A DNA stretch of 64,000 nt from a bacterium (GTDB lineage Bacteria; Cyanobacteriota; Vampirovibrionia; Obscuribacterales; Obscuribacteraceae): the NCBI GenBank assembly GCA_018062085.1, contig JAGOSY010000005.1, positions 186,001-250,000 of the forward strand. The letters run 5' to 3'. Under the pieces are notes generated by a model. That model searched no databases. It was not told where the DNA came from and was given only the letters and a program-made list of their open reading frames with translations. Made by a program: the position numbers and the translations under genes. Shown here piece after piece: positions 33,659-43,395 of the stretch. Each line of letters starts with the position of its first letter. Position 1 is the stretch's first letter.

Positions 33659-35728
33659 ATGGCTGAAGTGAAGAGTGAAGCTGCTATTGACAAGTCTTAT
33701 GGCGCCTGGCCTTCGCCAATTGCAGCTGAAATGGTTGCCCGTGGGGCACTTCGTCTTAGCCAAACGACTTACGACTCTGATGGTAAGACCCTTTACTGGT
33801 TGGAAGGTCGTCCCACAGAAGGTGGTCGCTCAGTACTTGTGAAGTGCTGTCGTGATAGTCAAGATACTCTAGTATTCACAGACTTAAATCCTTCACCTGT
33901 GAGCATTCGCACGCTAGTGCATGAATATGGTGGTGGTTCATTTTTTACCGATATCGGAGAAGTTATTTGCGTAAACTTCGAAGATCAACGAATTTACTAC
34001 TGCCGGTTAGAGAACGGTTCATTAACCGAACCGGTGGCTCTGACGCCTGCCTACGATGCCGCGCATTCGCACCGCTTTGCTGACTTCTGCGTTGATCGCA
34101 AACGCAATAGGCTGTACTGCGTCATGGAAGAGCACCGTGCAGACTGCAAAGAGCCGGTTAATACTATTGTGGCGGTTGCACTGAGAGCACCTAGCGACAA
34201 AGGCCCAATCGCTGAGCCGGTAGTAGTCGCGACTGGTTTCGATTTCTATTCTTCGCCACGTATCAGCCCTGATGGTAAGGCTCTTGCTTACCTTTGCTGG
34301 CAGCATCCCAATATGCCTTGGGATGGCTGTCAGTTGCATTTTGCTTCGATTGATTCGGCAGACTCCCAAGGACTGCTACAGGAGTGGCGATTGGTGGCTG
34401 GAGGCTCTGATTGTTCCGTATTTCAGCCACAGTGGTCTCCTGACGGCAAGCTCTTCTTCATTTCGGATGATTCAGGATTTTGGCAACCTATGGTCTTGGC
34501 TGACCTAGATGGTCTTGAGGCGCGGCCATTAATCACAGAACCTACCTACGCCCAGTGTGAATTCGGATTGCCCATGTGGGTATTCGGTCAGTCAACTTAT
34601 GCGGTAGTTTCTGAGCGATTAGTTGTTTTCGCCTTTAATCGTCGCGGCGTTTGGGGTTTGGCCAAAATTGAGCTTGATTTCACTAGAGCGGGCGGGCATA
34701 AGCTGGTTGAAATCGATTCTTCGTATACGGAATTTTCTTACCTTACTGCCGGTGACAACAGGGTAGCCATGCTGGCTGCTAGCGCCTCCTCGCCTCAGGT
34801 GGTTGTTGAGCTTGACTTGCAAACAAGTCAATTTAGTACTCTCAAAGCTACAACTTCGAGTCTTCCTGCTGCAGCCTATATCTCTAGGCCTGAGGTTATC
34901 GAGTTTCCAACAGATGGTGATTTAACTGCGTTTGCCTTCTACTATCCACCGACCAATCCTCATTTCACGCCGGCTACAGATGAAGTGCCTCCATTGATAG
35001 TTAAGTGTCATGGTGGTCCCACTGGTGCGGCATCAAGCTCGCTGTCACTGGGAATTCAATATTGGACCTCGCGTGGTTTTGCCGTGGTTGACGTTAATTA
35101 TGGCGGAAGCACTGGGTTTGGACGAGAATATCGCAAGCGTCTCAATCAGAATTGGGGTGTTGTTGATGTGGCCGATTGTTGCAATTGTGTCAAGTTTCTC
35201 GTCAACAAGAAACTGGCAGATCCGCATAGGGTTGCTATTTCTGGCGGTAGTGCCGGTGGTTATACTGTTCTCTGCGCCCTTACTTTTACAGATGTCTTCA
35301 CCGCTGGTGCTAGTCACTATGGAATTGGCGATCTTGAAGCTCTAGCACGCGACACTCACAAGTTTGAATCTCGTTATACCGACAATTTGGTGGCGCCATA
35401 TCCCTCTGGACGGGAGCTCTATCTCTCGCGCTCTCCAATTAACCATGTTGAGAAGCTAAATTGCCCCGTGATTTTCTTTCAGGGCCTAGACGACAAAGTT
35501 GTTCCTCCCAATCAGGCGGAGGCTATGGTCAATGCTCTGCGGTACAAAGGTATTCCAGTTGCATATATCGCTTACGAAGGTGAGTCACACGGATTTCGTA
35601 AAGCGGAGAACATTATCCGGACAATTCAAGCCGAGCAATATTTCTTCACTCGTATCTTCCAAATAGACCTTGATGCCAGCTCCGTGACCGTTGAGATCGA
35701 AAATTTGCCGTCAGCAGAGAGTAAATGA
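33659..35728 (+). CDS. S9 family prolyl oligopeptidase-like serine peptidase
   Basis: The 689-residue protein has an N-terminal beta-propeller (about residues 30-390, with repeated SPDGK-type turns such as ISPDGKALAYLCW and WSPDGKLFFISDD) and a C-terminal alpha/beta-hydrolase domain. The triad is visible: Ser in ISGGSAGGYTVL, Asp in GLDDKVVPP and His in GESHGFRK. CHGGPTGAASS forms the oxyanion region. It resembles acylaminoacyl or dipeptidyl peptidases of family S9. No signal peptide is seen, so it is probably cytoplasmic. GGAGAG lies just before the ATG. It follows the moa operon divergently. Confidence 0.92.
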   Translation: MAEVKSEAAIDKSYGAWPSPIAAEMVARGALRLSQTTYDSDGKTLYWLEGRPTEGGRSVLVKCCRDSQDTLVFTDLNPSPVSIRTLVHEYGGGSFFTDIGEVICVNFEDQRIYYCRLENGSLTEPVALTPAYDAAHSHRFADFCVDRKRNRLYCVMEEHRADCKEPVNTIVAVALRAPSDKGPIAEPVVVATGFDFYSSPRISPDGKALAYLCWQHPNMPWDGCQLHFASIDSADSQGLLQEWRLVAGGSDCSVFQPQWSPDGKLFFISDDSGFWQPMVLADLDGLEARPLITEPTYAQCEFGLPMWVFGQSTYAVVSERLVVFAFNRRGVWGLAKIELDFTRAGGHKLVEIDSSYTEFSYLTAGDNRVAMLAASASSPQVVVELDLQTSQFSTLKATTSSLPAAAYISRPEVIEFPTDGDLTAFAFYYPPTNPHFTPATDEVPPLIVKCHGGPTGAASSSLSLGIQYWTSRGFAVVDVNYGGSTGFGREYRKRLNQNWGVVDVADCCNCVKFLVNKKLADPHRVAISGGSAGGYTVLCALTFTDVFTAGASHYGIGDLEALARDTHKFESRYTDNLVAPYPSGRELYLSRSPINHVEKLNCPVIFFQGLDDKVVPPNQAEAMVNALRYKGIPVAYIAYEGESHGFRKAENIIRTIQAEQYFFTRIFQIDLDASSVTVEIENLPSAESK

Positions 35729-35849
35729 GAGGCTAGCTAGAAGTCTTACAGAGAATTAAATTGTCAACAGCTTTAGAACCTGGCGTGAACTTGAACTATT
35801 GGCCTTAGAATACGCGGCAGGTAACAACTCAGAGGGCTGGGGACTTTTA

Positions 35850-36155
35850 ATGGCAAGCACCTGCACAAAGTTGCTCGTTTGTACAAAAGGAAAGCATTGT
35901 TCTGCTCGTGATTCGCACGACGTCCTGGCTGTTTTGCGCAAAACCGTTGAGAGGGCTCAGTTAGAAGATATTTTCAAAGTGAAGAAATCAGGCTGTTTAG
36001 GTCTTTGTAAGCATGGTCCGGTAGTCATGGTTGACCCATTAGGCTTGAGCTACGGCGGAGTTGCCGAGGTCGACTGCATCGATATTATAGAAAGACATGT
36101 CGCAAAGAAGAAACCAATTAAGAGATTATTGATTAAGCGTGGCAAACATAAATAG
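35850..36155 (+). CDS. Thioredoxin-like [2Fe-2S] ferredoxin
   Basis: The ~101-residue protein from the ATG at 35850 has the four Cys expected of a NuoE/Shethna-type 2Fe-2S cluster, in TKLLVCTKGKHCSARDS and SGCLGLCKHGPVVMV. Such small ferredoxins serve as electron carriers. GGGGAC six bases upstream supports this ATG over the TTG at 35799. The C-terminus is Lys-rich (KKKPIKRLLIKRGKHK), which may mediate partner binding. It is flanked by the peptidase and a GGDEF-like protein on the same strand. Confidence 0.88.
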   Translation: MASTCTKLLVCTKGKHCSARDSHDVLAVLRKTVERAQLEDIFKVKKSGCLGLCKHGPVVMVDPLGLSYGGVAEVDCIDIIERHVAKKKPIKRLLIKRGKHK

Positions 36156-36213
36156 TGTTTCTGCTGTAAATTAGCAGTAGAAATTGACCTCCTGAACATA
36201 GTTAAGGAATGCC

Positions 36214-36921
36214 ATGTCCAATCAGCCCATCAATCCACCTAGTAAAATTGGCGGTGAGCCTTTATTTACCAGGGTTTTAAATGACTTGCGTCAGCATCGA
36301 CCCCAGCTTGCTGAGCGAATTGCTGCCAATTCATCGGTTTTGGAGCGTGTCCGAGATTATGAGAAACAAACAGCCTTAGTGACGAAGCAAGTTACTTTGT
36401 CGGCTGCCAAAGGCGAAGATATCGAGCGCCTAGCTTTGTTAGATCCAATCACCGAACTCTACAACCATCGCGCCTTCGTCAAAGAACTCAAGGCTGAACT
36501 GGCACGTGCTAAACGTTACAAGCACCCAGCGTCGTTGGTTCTGCTTAGCATTGATGGTTATGACGAGTTAGCTGGACAGTATGGCCCGTTGACCGCAGAA
36601 GCAATACAGAAAATAGTTTCGCACGCACTTCGCAGTGCACTGCGCGAAGTTGATGTCGCTGCGAAATATAATCAGTGGCAGTATGCAGTGATTCTTCCGC
36701 AGACCAATGCGGCGTGTGCTTCATTGGTAGGTGAGCGAATTCGCCTGCGAGTCAATAGTCAAGCCATTAACCATAACGGACAGAATTTTTCAGTTACTGC
36801 AAGCATCGGTGTAGCTACTTTCCCAGACCATGCTAATGAGTACGATTTGTTGATCGCTTGCGCTATAGAAGCATTGGAAACAGCTCTTCTTCGCGGCGGG
36901 GACAGAGTCGTTTCAGTCTAG
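36214..36921 (+). CDS. GGDEF-fold protein with degenerate active site
   Basis: The 235-residue protein has a helical N-terminus and a GGDEF fold from about residue 75: LALLDPITELYNHRAFVKEL, LVLLSIDGYDELAGQYG, and SVTASIGVATFPDHANEYD near the end. Where active cyclases have GG[DE]EF it reads YNQWQYAVILPQ, so it should not make cyclic di-GMP. The DPITELYNHRAF metal/guanine-binding turn is preserved. It may bind nucleotide or act as a structural regulator. AAGGAATGCC precedes the ATG. Confidence 0.83.
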   Translation: MSNQPINPPSKIGGEPLFTRVLNDLRQHRPQLAERIAANSSVLERVRDYEKQTALVTKQVTLSAAKGEDIERLALLDPITELYNHRAFVKELKAELARAKRYKHPASLVLLSIDGYDELAGQYGPLTAEAIQKIVSHALRSALREVDVAAKYNQWQYAVILPQTNAACASLVGERIRLRVNSQAINHNGQNFSVTASIGVATFPDHANEYDLLIACAIEALETALLRGGDRVVSV

Positions 36922-36975
36922 TGGTCTTGAGCGCTTTAGTTAGTCTTCTAGAAATTGCTTGATGCTCTGAACTGG

Positions 36976-38070
36976 TTAGTCGACGGGTACGATTGATACT
37001 GTTGTTGGTGACACGTAGCCAAGTATCTCTTGGAATTGAATTGGTTCACCTCTCAATAGTATTTTCAGCAGCGCGCCTTCTGGCCATCTAGTTGCGTCTT
37101 GATGACACCAGAATGCTGCTAGATAAAGTTGTAAATATTTTCTGCTTACACCGCCATAGATTTCAGAGATGGTCTTGAACGCTCGCCATGTAATTGTCGC
37201 TGCCGATTCATTAATTTCGCTTTCGAAGTTAGGAGTAGTGGGCCGTTTACAGCGTGCAAATAAGTTTCCGGGTAGCATCTGAATTAGTCCAGATATTTCG
37301 AGCATTACCAGTGATGATGACACCTGTGCTGCACTCATGCCCGTTATATTGCAAAGTGAGTCTTGCGAAGTTGGAGTTTGGCGAATTGAGTCAAAGACCT
37401 GCTTGTCAGTGTCTGACAAATCTGTATCTATGAACTTTTCAGGGCGGTCATTAAAATCACAGGATAAATTTGTGAAAGACTTTGTCTTTCGATTTTTCTT
37501 TGGTTGAGCAGTTTTATTATCGCAAGAGGCTTCCCTGTTTTTTTCGTCTGGCGGTTCTGAAGGATGTTTGTAGGACCTTGAAATGAGGCTGCGTTTGAAT
37601 AGTACTTTTATGAATAGATCTAGCGGTGCGGTGTGGACTGCATTGCAGTGTCTTAGCTCAAGTTCCTTCTGAATGTGGCACCCGAGCGAGGTGACTATAT
37701 TGTGAGCTGTAGCTGAAGCTATGTTGCATAGTCTAGTTAGTCGATAGCTTGTAACTAGCACTCGTCTCTCCTTTAAGTAGATAGCTCCTAACCAGGCCTT
37801 TAGCTGTTTAACGTATCGAAAGCATGTGTTCGCCATAAAGCGGATCTTTCGTGAGCAGTGTAGGCAGCCTAGAATGCGCAGGTCTATTCTGGAAAAATTT
37901 TGCGGTGAGTTATTGCCGCAAAGGCAACGAATCATCCCGTGTTCGAAGAGCTGTTTTAGCACATATTCCAAAGCGGTTATGTTGTCTGGAATTAGAGACT
38001 CGAATTCTGGCCAAAGCTCAGCAACTGCGTCTTGATTGGCTTCATGAATAGTTTTGTTTGGTTCTACCAT
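36976..38070 (-). CDS. Transposase-derived protein: IS1595-like ends around a DprA-type winged helix
   Basis: Residues 1-130 resemble the N-terminus of IS1595/ISXO2 transposases: a zinc ribbon with Cys49, Cys51, Cys69 and Cys72 (GMIRCLCGN and GCLHCSRKIRFM), then LKAWLGAIYLKERRVLVTSY and an HTH-like RLTRLCNIASATAHNIVTSL. Residues 165-215 are a charged linker. Residues about 218-273 match the DprA C-terminal winged helix (LSDTDKQVFDSIRQTPTSQD then GMSAAQVSSSLVMLEISGLI). Residues 300-335 (YGGVSRKYLQLYLAAFW) match the far C-terminus of ISXO2 transposases. The DDE catalytic core is absent. It may be a domesticated DNA-binding protein. No terminal inverted repeats flank the gene, but a perfect 52-bp palindrome lies 94 bases upstream of the start. 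Confidence 0.6.
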   Translation of the reverse strand: MVEPNKTIHEANQDAVAELWPEFESLIPDNITALEYVLKQLFEHGMIRCLCGNNSPQNFSRIDLRILGCLHCSRKIRFMANTCFRYVKQLKAWLGAIYLKERRVLVTSYRLTRLCNIASATAHNIVTSLGCHIQKELELRHCNAVHTAPLDLFIKVLFKRSLISRSYKHPSEPPDEKNREASCDNKTAQPKKNRKTKSFTNLSCDFNDRPEKFIDTDLSDTDKQVFDSIRQTPTSQDSLCNITGMSAAQVSSSLVMLEISGLIQMLPGNLFARCKRPTTPNFESEINESAATITWRAFKTISEIYGGVSRKYLQLYLAAFWCHQDATRWPEGALLKILLRGEPIQFQEILGYVSPTTVSIVPVD

Positions 38071-38163
38071 GGTGTCCGTTCCTCCCTCGTACTTTAAATA
38101 ACGAGTGGGAGTATGGAAAAGTTCAAATTCTGTTGGTTTTTATCTGATTTTTTGAGTTTCTGT

Positions 38164-38215
38164 GGTGTTCAAGGAATTTTTTTACCGATATCGGTAAAAA
38201 AATTCCTTGAACACC
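38164..38215. repeat. Perfect 52-bp palindrome centred on ACCGATATCGGT
   Basis: Each arm is 26 bases with no mismatch and no spacer; the centre lies between 38189 and 38190. The arms run GGTGTTCAAGGAA, a T7 tract, then ACCGAT. It lies between the oxoprolinase stop (38295, minus strand) and the start of the transposase-like gene, so it could form a very strong transcript hairpin for the oxoprolinase mRNA. It could equally be an operator or a small mobile palindrome. Its core is repeated elsewhere in the window. Confidence 0.85.
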
Positions 38216-38294
38216 TATTAAAACTGCCCCAAAAAGCAAAACAATTGAACTTTTTAACGATTGCTTTAATATCCACTTACCAGAGTAATTCAGA

Positions 38295-41200
38295 TTATCT
38301 ATCGACATTCCCATAGCCACCGCCGCCTGGCGTTTTTATCTCTATTGCGTCGCCGGGTTCTACTTGAAATGTAGCTGTTGAGCCGAGTTCTTCTATTTTG
38401 CCGCTGGCTCTCACTATTTGATTGGCGCCGCATTCGCCGTCATTGCCACCATTGAGGCCTGGTGGCTTGATTCTGCGGCGATTTGAAAGAATAGAAGCTG
38501 ACATTGGTTTGAGGAAGCGGATGCGTCGGACGGTTCCATCTCCGCCTTTGAATTTTCCAGTGCCACCACTATTTATGCGAATGGAGAATTCCTCAAGGAG
38601 AACAGGAAAGCGCGACTCTAGAATTTCAGGATCTGTCAACCTTGAATTGGTCATATGAGTTTGAATAGCATCTGTGCCTGCGAATGAGCGGCCAGCGCCA
38701 GAGCCGCCACAGATAGTTTCGTAGTATTGCTTTTCATGGTCGCCGAAGGTGAAGTTGTTCATAGTTCCTTGAGAGGCAGCCATGATGTTGAGAGCTCGAT
38801 AGATTGTATCGACAATTACTTGAGAGGTTTCAACGTTTCCTGCTACCACTGCCGCCGGTTCATGGGGGTTGAGCATTGAACCAGGCGGAATAATGAGTTT
38901 TAGCGGTTCCATGCAGCCGTCGTTTAGGGGAATGTTCGCCCTTGTTAAGGTGCGAAAAACATAGAGTACTGCTGCTCGACTTACGGCCAGCGGTGTGTTG
39001 AGATTGTTTTGCGTTTGGGCGGACGTGCCTGTAAAGTCAATCACAGCAGTGCGATTTTGTTTGTTGATACGAACTGATACATTTATTTTGCTGCCATCAT
39101 CCATGGTGCCTGTTGCTTGACCATCTTCTAAGTCTAATAATAGGTTTCGAATCGCGAGAGCTGCGTTTGCTCGAACATGTTCCATGTAAGCTGCAACAGT
39201 CTGACTCCCGTATTTGTGCACAAGTCCCTTGAGAGCGGCTATACCCTTGTTATTAGCAGCAATCTGCGCTTTGATGTCGTTTATATTCTGGCGAATGTTG
39301 CGTGGTGGGTAGAGCGCCGATTCGAGTAGATCAACGAACGGCGTTTCGTTGAAATCACCATCTTTCGCAATAAGAAAGTTGTCGAGTAATACTCCCTCTT
39401 CCCCAATGTTTGTGCTCATCGGGGGCATTGAACCAGGTGTAATGCCTCCGACATCGGCATGATGCCCTCGCGATGCTACGAAGAATAGTCGCTCTTGTCG
39501 ATCATCAAAAACTGGGCTGATAACGGTGATGTCAGGTAGGTGAGTGCCACCATTAAATGGGTTGTTCAGAACGTATACATCGTTGACTGCGATGGGCTGC
39601 TTGCTTGAATCGCAATCACGTGAATTGATCAGGCTTACGACTGAATCACCCATGGAGCCAAGATGAACAGGAATGTGCGGGGCATTGGCAATAAGTCGGC
39701 CTTTGCTGTCGAAAAGCGCGCAGGAAAAGTCTAAACGCTCTTTTATGTTCACTGAGTGACTGGCTTGCTGCAAAGTAATTCCCATTTCTTCGGCAATTGA
39801 CATGAACATATTGCTAAATAGTTCTAGTTTTACCGGGTCAGCCATTTCTGTTACTGCTGGAAGTGTTTCGCAGCAGGCTTCTTGCGGATTTTGTTCTCTC
39901 CCTTTTTGTCTCAGTAGTAGAGTACTGTCGTGCAAAACCTCAGCGCACCAACCAGGCTCAATGATTGTCGTAGCTGTGTATTCTGCAATTAGCGCTGGGC
40001 CCTCAATGGTTGCACCGGTGCTTAGCAGCTCGCGCACGTGAACTTTTGTCGTATGCCACTGCCCTTGAGAAAAGAGCAAATGATCGGTTGGTTTATTAAC
40101 CAATGTGCTTGATGTCTGGTGTGGTTGTGCTGTAGAAGTATTCTCGCAGCTCAAGTTTGCTGTTGTCACATTTTGAATTGACTCAATCACCAGGTTATCC
40201 GCTTGGCTCTGGGCCGTAACTCTTATTTCTTCGAGGATTGGACAACTAGTTTCGAGTGCGAAACCAAAGAGCTTTTTATGACGGTCATGAAATTTTGCTC
40301 TTGCTTCTTTTAGGTTGTAGTCTAATTCAACTGGAATAGTTGTATCAGAATCTTGATAGCGCAAGAATAACTGCTGGTATAAGATTACGTTCGCTGCTTC
40401 GGCTTGAGCCTGGAGCTTTTGTGTGGCGACTTGGCCAAGTTTTTCGAAGCTTATTCGGAGTTCAGCTAACAGAACCTCAGATAATTCCTTCCTTACTGAT
40501 TGCTCTACGGTTGCAGACGTTGTAGTGGCACCAATACCATAGGCGGACAGCACTCCAGCTAGTGGGCTTATTAAGACTTGCTTGACTCCCAGTCTCTCGG
40601 CGATTAGGCAAGCGTGCTGCCCACCTGCGCCACCAAAGGCTACTAATGTTGCTTCACTAACGTCGTGACCTTTTTGTGTTGAAACTTTTGAAATTGCTTG
40701 AGCCATCTTCTCAATGGCTACCGTAAGAAAGCCCCAAGCTATATCTTCGATGCTTTTACTGGCATTACAGCTAGCCCCGCTAACATCGTCTCGGCTGCGA
40801 TTGATTAGCGTGCTGAGTTCGTTGAAACGATTAGAAGCGGCTAGTAGATCTAGTGGCTGATCATGATCCACTCCAAATGAATCAGGGAAGTGGGCTAGCG
40901 ATATGCGACCCAGCAGTAGGTTTGCATCTGTCACCGTAGCTGGGCCGCTGTGCCCATAGCAGGCCGGGCCAGGTTGAGCTCCAGCAGACTGTGGTCCAAC
41001 CAAGAAACGTGCCCCGTCAAAACTGAGTATGGAACCTCCGCCGGCAGCTACAGTGTGCACGGCCAGCATCGGCGCGCGCACGCGGATACCGTCAATGATT
41101 GTTTCGAATAGGCGCTCGTACTCACCTTGAAAATAGCAAACGTCTGTGGAAGTACCTCCCATATCAAAACCTATAATATTGGAAATACCATGCACCTCTG

Positions 41201-42098
41201 CTGCCTTTTTCGCTCCTACGACACCTCCCGCCGGCCCAGAAATTAGGGCATCACGACCACGGAAATAATCTTTAGTTGTAAGTCCGCCATCAGACTTCAT
41301 AAATTTGATCTGCAGATTTGCGTGGCAGCTTTTAAGATCTTTGTGGAGCTTGTCTGTATATGCTTTCAATGGTGGTGTTAGATAGCCATCGACCAAAGTG
41401 GTATCACCGCGACTGATGAATTTAATCAATGGAGTGATTTCGCTTGACCTAGAGATGTTTTCAAAACCAACTTCTTTGGCGATGGAGGCACATTTCTCTT
41501 CGTGTTGCGGATATTTGTAGCTATGCATGAAAACAATAGCAATTGATCTAATACCGCTATCTCTGGCCCTTTGCAGCAGAGCTTTTGTTTGCTCAAAATC
41601 GAATCTCTGAATTTCTTCTCCATCTGCTCCAAAACGGCCTGGTACTTCAATAACTTGAGCAAAAATTGGAGCGGTCTTGATTATCTCTAAAGCAAAGATA
41701 TCGGCTCTATTTTGATATCCGATTTTGAAGGCATCTTTCATTCCTTGATTAGTGACTAGCAATAAGGGTTCGCCTTTGCGTTCCAGTAAGGCGTTGGTAG
41801 CAACTGTTGTTCCAATGCGAACCTGACCAATATTGGTATCATTCATGTTGACTTTTGACTTTTGACTTGGTTGCTGGTTTTGGTTTTCCGACTTATTTTG
41901 TTCTTTTGTCTTATTTGGATTTGCCTGTTGATTTGTGTTTGCCTGCTTGAGAATAGCCGCTATCCCAAGTATTGCAGAATCTTGGCTTTGACCTGGAAGC
42001 TCGGAAAGTATCTTGTAGACGTATACTTTTCCATCGGGCCCTTTCGCCACGATGTCGGTAAATGTTCCGCCTCGGTCTATATAGAATTCGAATGTCAT
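38295..42098 (-). CDS. 5-oxoprolinase / hydantoinase, fused HyuA-HyuB type
   Basis: This ATP-dependent amidohydrolase of about 1267 residues joins the HyuA-like half (FYIDRGGTFTDIVAKGPDG at the N-terminus, IGFDMGGTSTDVCYF around residue 300, FGGAGGQHACLIAERLG) and the HyuB half (ELFSNMFMSIAEEMGITLQQ, PFNGGTHLPDITVISPVF, SRGHHADVGGITPGSMPP and the terminal GGGGYGNVDR). The full-length fusion resembles eukaryotic 5-oxoprolinase, which opens 5-oxo-L-proline to glutamate; hydantoin substrates are also possible. The ATG at 42098 begins the conserved domain, whereas the in-frame extension to 42257 adds 53 residues with no family match. It stands alone on its strand. Confidence 0.92.
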   Translation of the reverse strand: MTFEFYIDRGGTFTDIVAKGPDGKVYVYKILSELPGQSQDSAILGIAAILKQANTNQQANPNKTKEQNKSENQNQQPSQKSKVNMNDTNIGQVRIGTTVATNALLERKGEPLLLVTNQGMKDAFKIGYQNRADIFALEIIKTAPIFAQVIEVPGRFGADGEEIQRFDFEQTKALLQRARDSGIRSIAIVFMHSYKYPQHEEKCASIAKEVGFENISRSSEITPLIKFISRGDTTLVDGYLTPPLKAYTDKLHKDLKSCHANLQIKFMKSDGGLTTKDYFRGRDALISGPAGGVVGAKKAAEVHGISNIIGFDMGGTSTDVCYFQGEYERLFETIIDGIRVRAPMLAVHTVAAGGGSILSFDGARFLVGPQSAGAQPGPACYGHSGPATVTDANLLLGRISLAHFPDSFGVDHDQPLDLLAASNRFNELSTLINRSRDDVSGASCNASKSIEDIAWGFLTVAIEKMAQAISKVSTQKGHDVSEATLVAFGGAGGQHACLIAERLGVKQVLISPLAGVLSAYGIGATTTSATVEQSVRKELSEVLLAELRISFEKLGQVATQKLQAQAEAANVILYQQLFLRYQDSDTTIPVELDYNLKEARAKFHDRHKKLFGFALETSCPILEEIRVTAQSQADNLVIESIQNVTTANLSCENTSTAQPHQTSSTLVNKPTDHLLFSQGQWHTTKVHVRELLSTGATIEGPALIAEYTATTIIEPGWCAEVLHDSTLLLRQKGREQNPQEACCETLPAVTEMADPVKLELFSNMFMSIAEEMGITLQQASHSVNIKERLDFSCALFDSKGRLIANAPHIPVHLGSMGDSVVSLINSRDCDSSKQPIAVNDVYVLNNPFNGGTHLPDITVISPVFDDRQERLFFVASRGHHADVGGITPGSMPPMSTNIGEEGVLLDNFLIAKDGDFNETPFVDLLESALYPPRNIRQNINDIKAQIAANNKGIAALKGLVHKYGSQTVAAYMEHVRANAALAIRNLLLDLEDGQATGTMDDGSKINVSVRINKQNRTAVIDFTGTSAQTQNNLNTPLAVSRAAVLYVFRTLTRANIPLNDGCMEPLKLIIPPGSMLNPHEPAAVVAGNVETSQVIVDTIYRALNIMAASQGTMNNFTFGDHEKQYYETICGGSGAGRSFAGTDAIQTHMTNSRLTDPEILESRFPVLLEEFSIRINSGGTGKFKGGDGTVRRIRFLKPMSASILSNRRRIKPPGLNGGNDGECGANQIVRASGKIEELGSTATFQVEPGDAIEIKTPGGGGYGNVDR

Positions 42099-42632
42099 GG
42101 CCTGATTGTAGTGCGTTTGGCATAAGTTAGATCGCGATTTACTAGCAGTAGCGCGTTCTTCTGCTTGATACTTAAGTTCTAAGTATTGATAAGTGCAATC
42201 AGTTGAGCTAAAGAAAAATTTCGATTTGAAGTTCACTGCTTGATAATTGATACTCAATTCTTCGATTTTTTTGTTTACCTCTGCTTGAAGGTTTACTTAG
42301 TAATCTCTTTTGCGGAGCGCAGTGAAGCTTGAAGTGTGGCAATAGCGACTATCCACGATTCACTCGGCTCAGCCTTTGGCCCGAGCCCTAGGAGCATCTG
42401 TGGTTGTTGCGATTGCCTGAAATGAAAGTGAAATGATTTGCTATTGAGGATTTATTGGTTATGAATTTCAGCTGGAGGAGGTCCAACCCTTAGTGCCCAT
42501 ACAAAAGTATGCGTGCGTGCAGCTCTCGCTTCCTGAATAATCGATATACTATTCATTTATAAGCGAACCATAGTCATCGAGCAGTCCCGGTTCCGGATTG
42601 CAAGCTAGTAACAAACGAGAGTAAGCAGTGTA
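42099..42632. other. Intergenic region without a supported gene
   Basis: This divergent spacer separates the oxoprolinase from a TPR protein. It holds short low-quality ORFs, a TATACT at 42544-42549 that could be a -10 element for the TPR gene without a good -35, and a 10-codon ORF (ATG at 42462) after GAGGA. I see no RNA gene or repeat. Confidence 0.5.
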
Positions 42633-43355
42633 ATGAGCGCAAATAAAGTCGAGACAACTACAACAACTTCTACTTCTGCTTCTGCTTCTGACAATGCAGA
42701 TCGCCTTGCGCAGATCACAAAGTGGCAAGCCGTAAGTGAGGAAGCTCATTCAGCTTTTGAAGTAAGACGTTATACGCAAGCTGAGACTCGCTTCTTAGAT
42801 GCTTTGATTATTGCTGAGCAACTCTCTGGTGTTGTTACTGCTGAAGCCAAGGATCAGCTAGAGCAAGATATTATTACTTCGATAGCGACAATGGCGAAGA
42901 ACGCCGTTGATACTAAGCCGCAGAGTCCTACTCAATTCTTGCGACCTGCTTATAAAATTGTCGATGTTGGTGAAGAGGACCTCACGAGGCTGGCTAAAAG
43001 CCTCAATAATCTGGCGGCGCTCTATCACTTACAAGGAAAGTTTTTCTTAGCGGAAAACCTGTATGACCGCTGTCTCGACATAAAGTTGGCTTTATATGGC
43101 GAAGAACACTTAGAAACTGCTATTAACTTGCATAATTTAGCTGTTCTCAATTGCGCCAAGAAGAAATGGGAAAAGGCAGAGATTTTGTTTAAGCGGGCTC
43201 TGGAAATTCGCGAGAAGCTTTTGAGTGAAACTGACCCAGAGTTGATTCCGATTTTGAAAAATTACGGCATCATGTTGCGTAAGACCCTCCGTGAAGAGGA
43301 GGCTAAGGCCGTAGAGGCTAGAATGGCAGCCATTGAATCGCTTAGGCTTTCTTAA
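42633..43355 (+). CDS. Tetratricopeptide repeat protein (kinesin-light-chain-like repeats)
   Basis: The 240-residue protein has a Thr/Ser/Ala-rich N-terminus of about 20 residues followed by TPR-type helices: HSAFEVRRYTQAETRFLDAL, SLNNLAALYHLQGKFFLAEN, then INLHNLAVLNCAKKKWEKAE and ALEIREKLLSETDPELIPIL. The 42-residue spacing and LALYGEEHLETA-type sequence resemble TPR_12/kinesin light chain repeats, which act as protein-protein interaction scaffolds. No enzyme domain or signal peptide is present. It converges on the ada gene. Confidence 0.82.
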   Translation: MSANKVETTTTTSTSASASDNADRLAQITKWQAVSEEAHSAFEVRRYTQAETRFLDALIIAEQLSGVVTAEAKDQLEQDIITSIATMAKNAVDTKPQSPTQFLRPAYKIVDVGEEDLTRLAKSLNNLAALYHLQGKFFLAENLYDRCLDIKLALYGEEHLETAINLHNLAVLNCAKKKWEKAEILFKRALEIREKLLSETDPELIPILKNYGIMLRKTLREEEAKAVEARMAAIESLRLS

Positions 43356-43395
43356 GGCATCTTGGCCTAGGTTAGCCGAGTGCGCCAGGCACGGC

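Noticed and set aside
42462..42494. Ten-codon ORF with GAGGA upstream of the TPR gene as a leader peptide
   Set aside because: No codon bias, no terminator after it, and the downstream gene is not an amino-acid gene.
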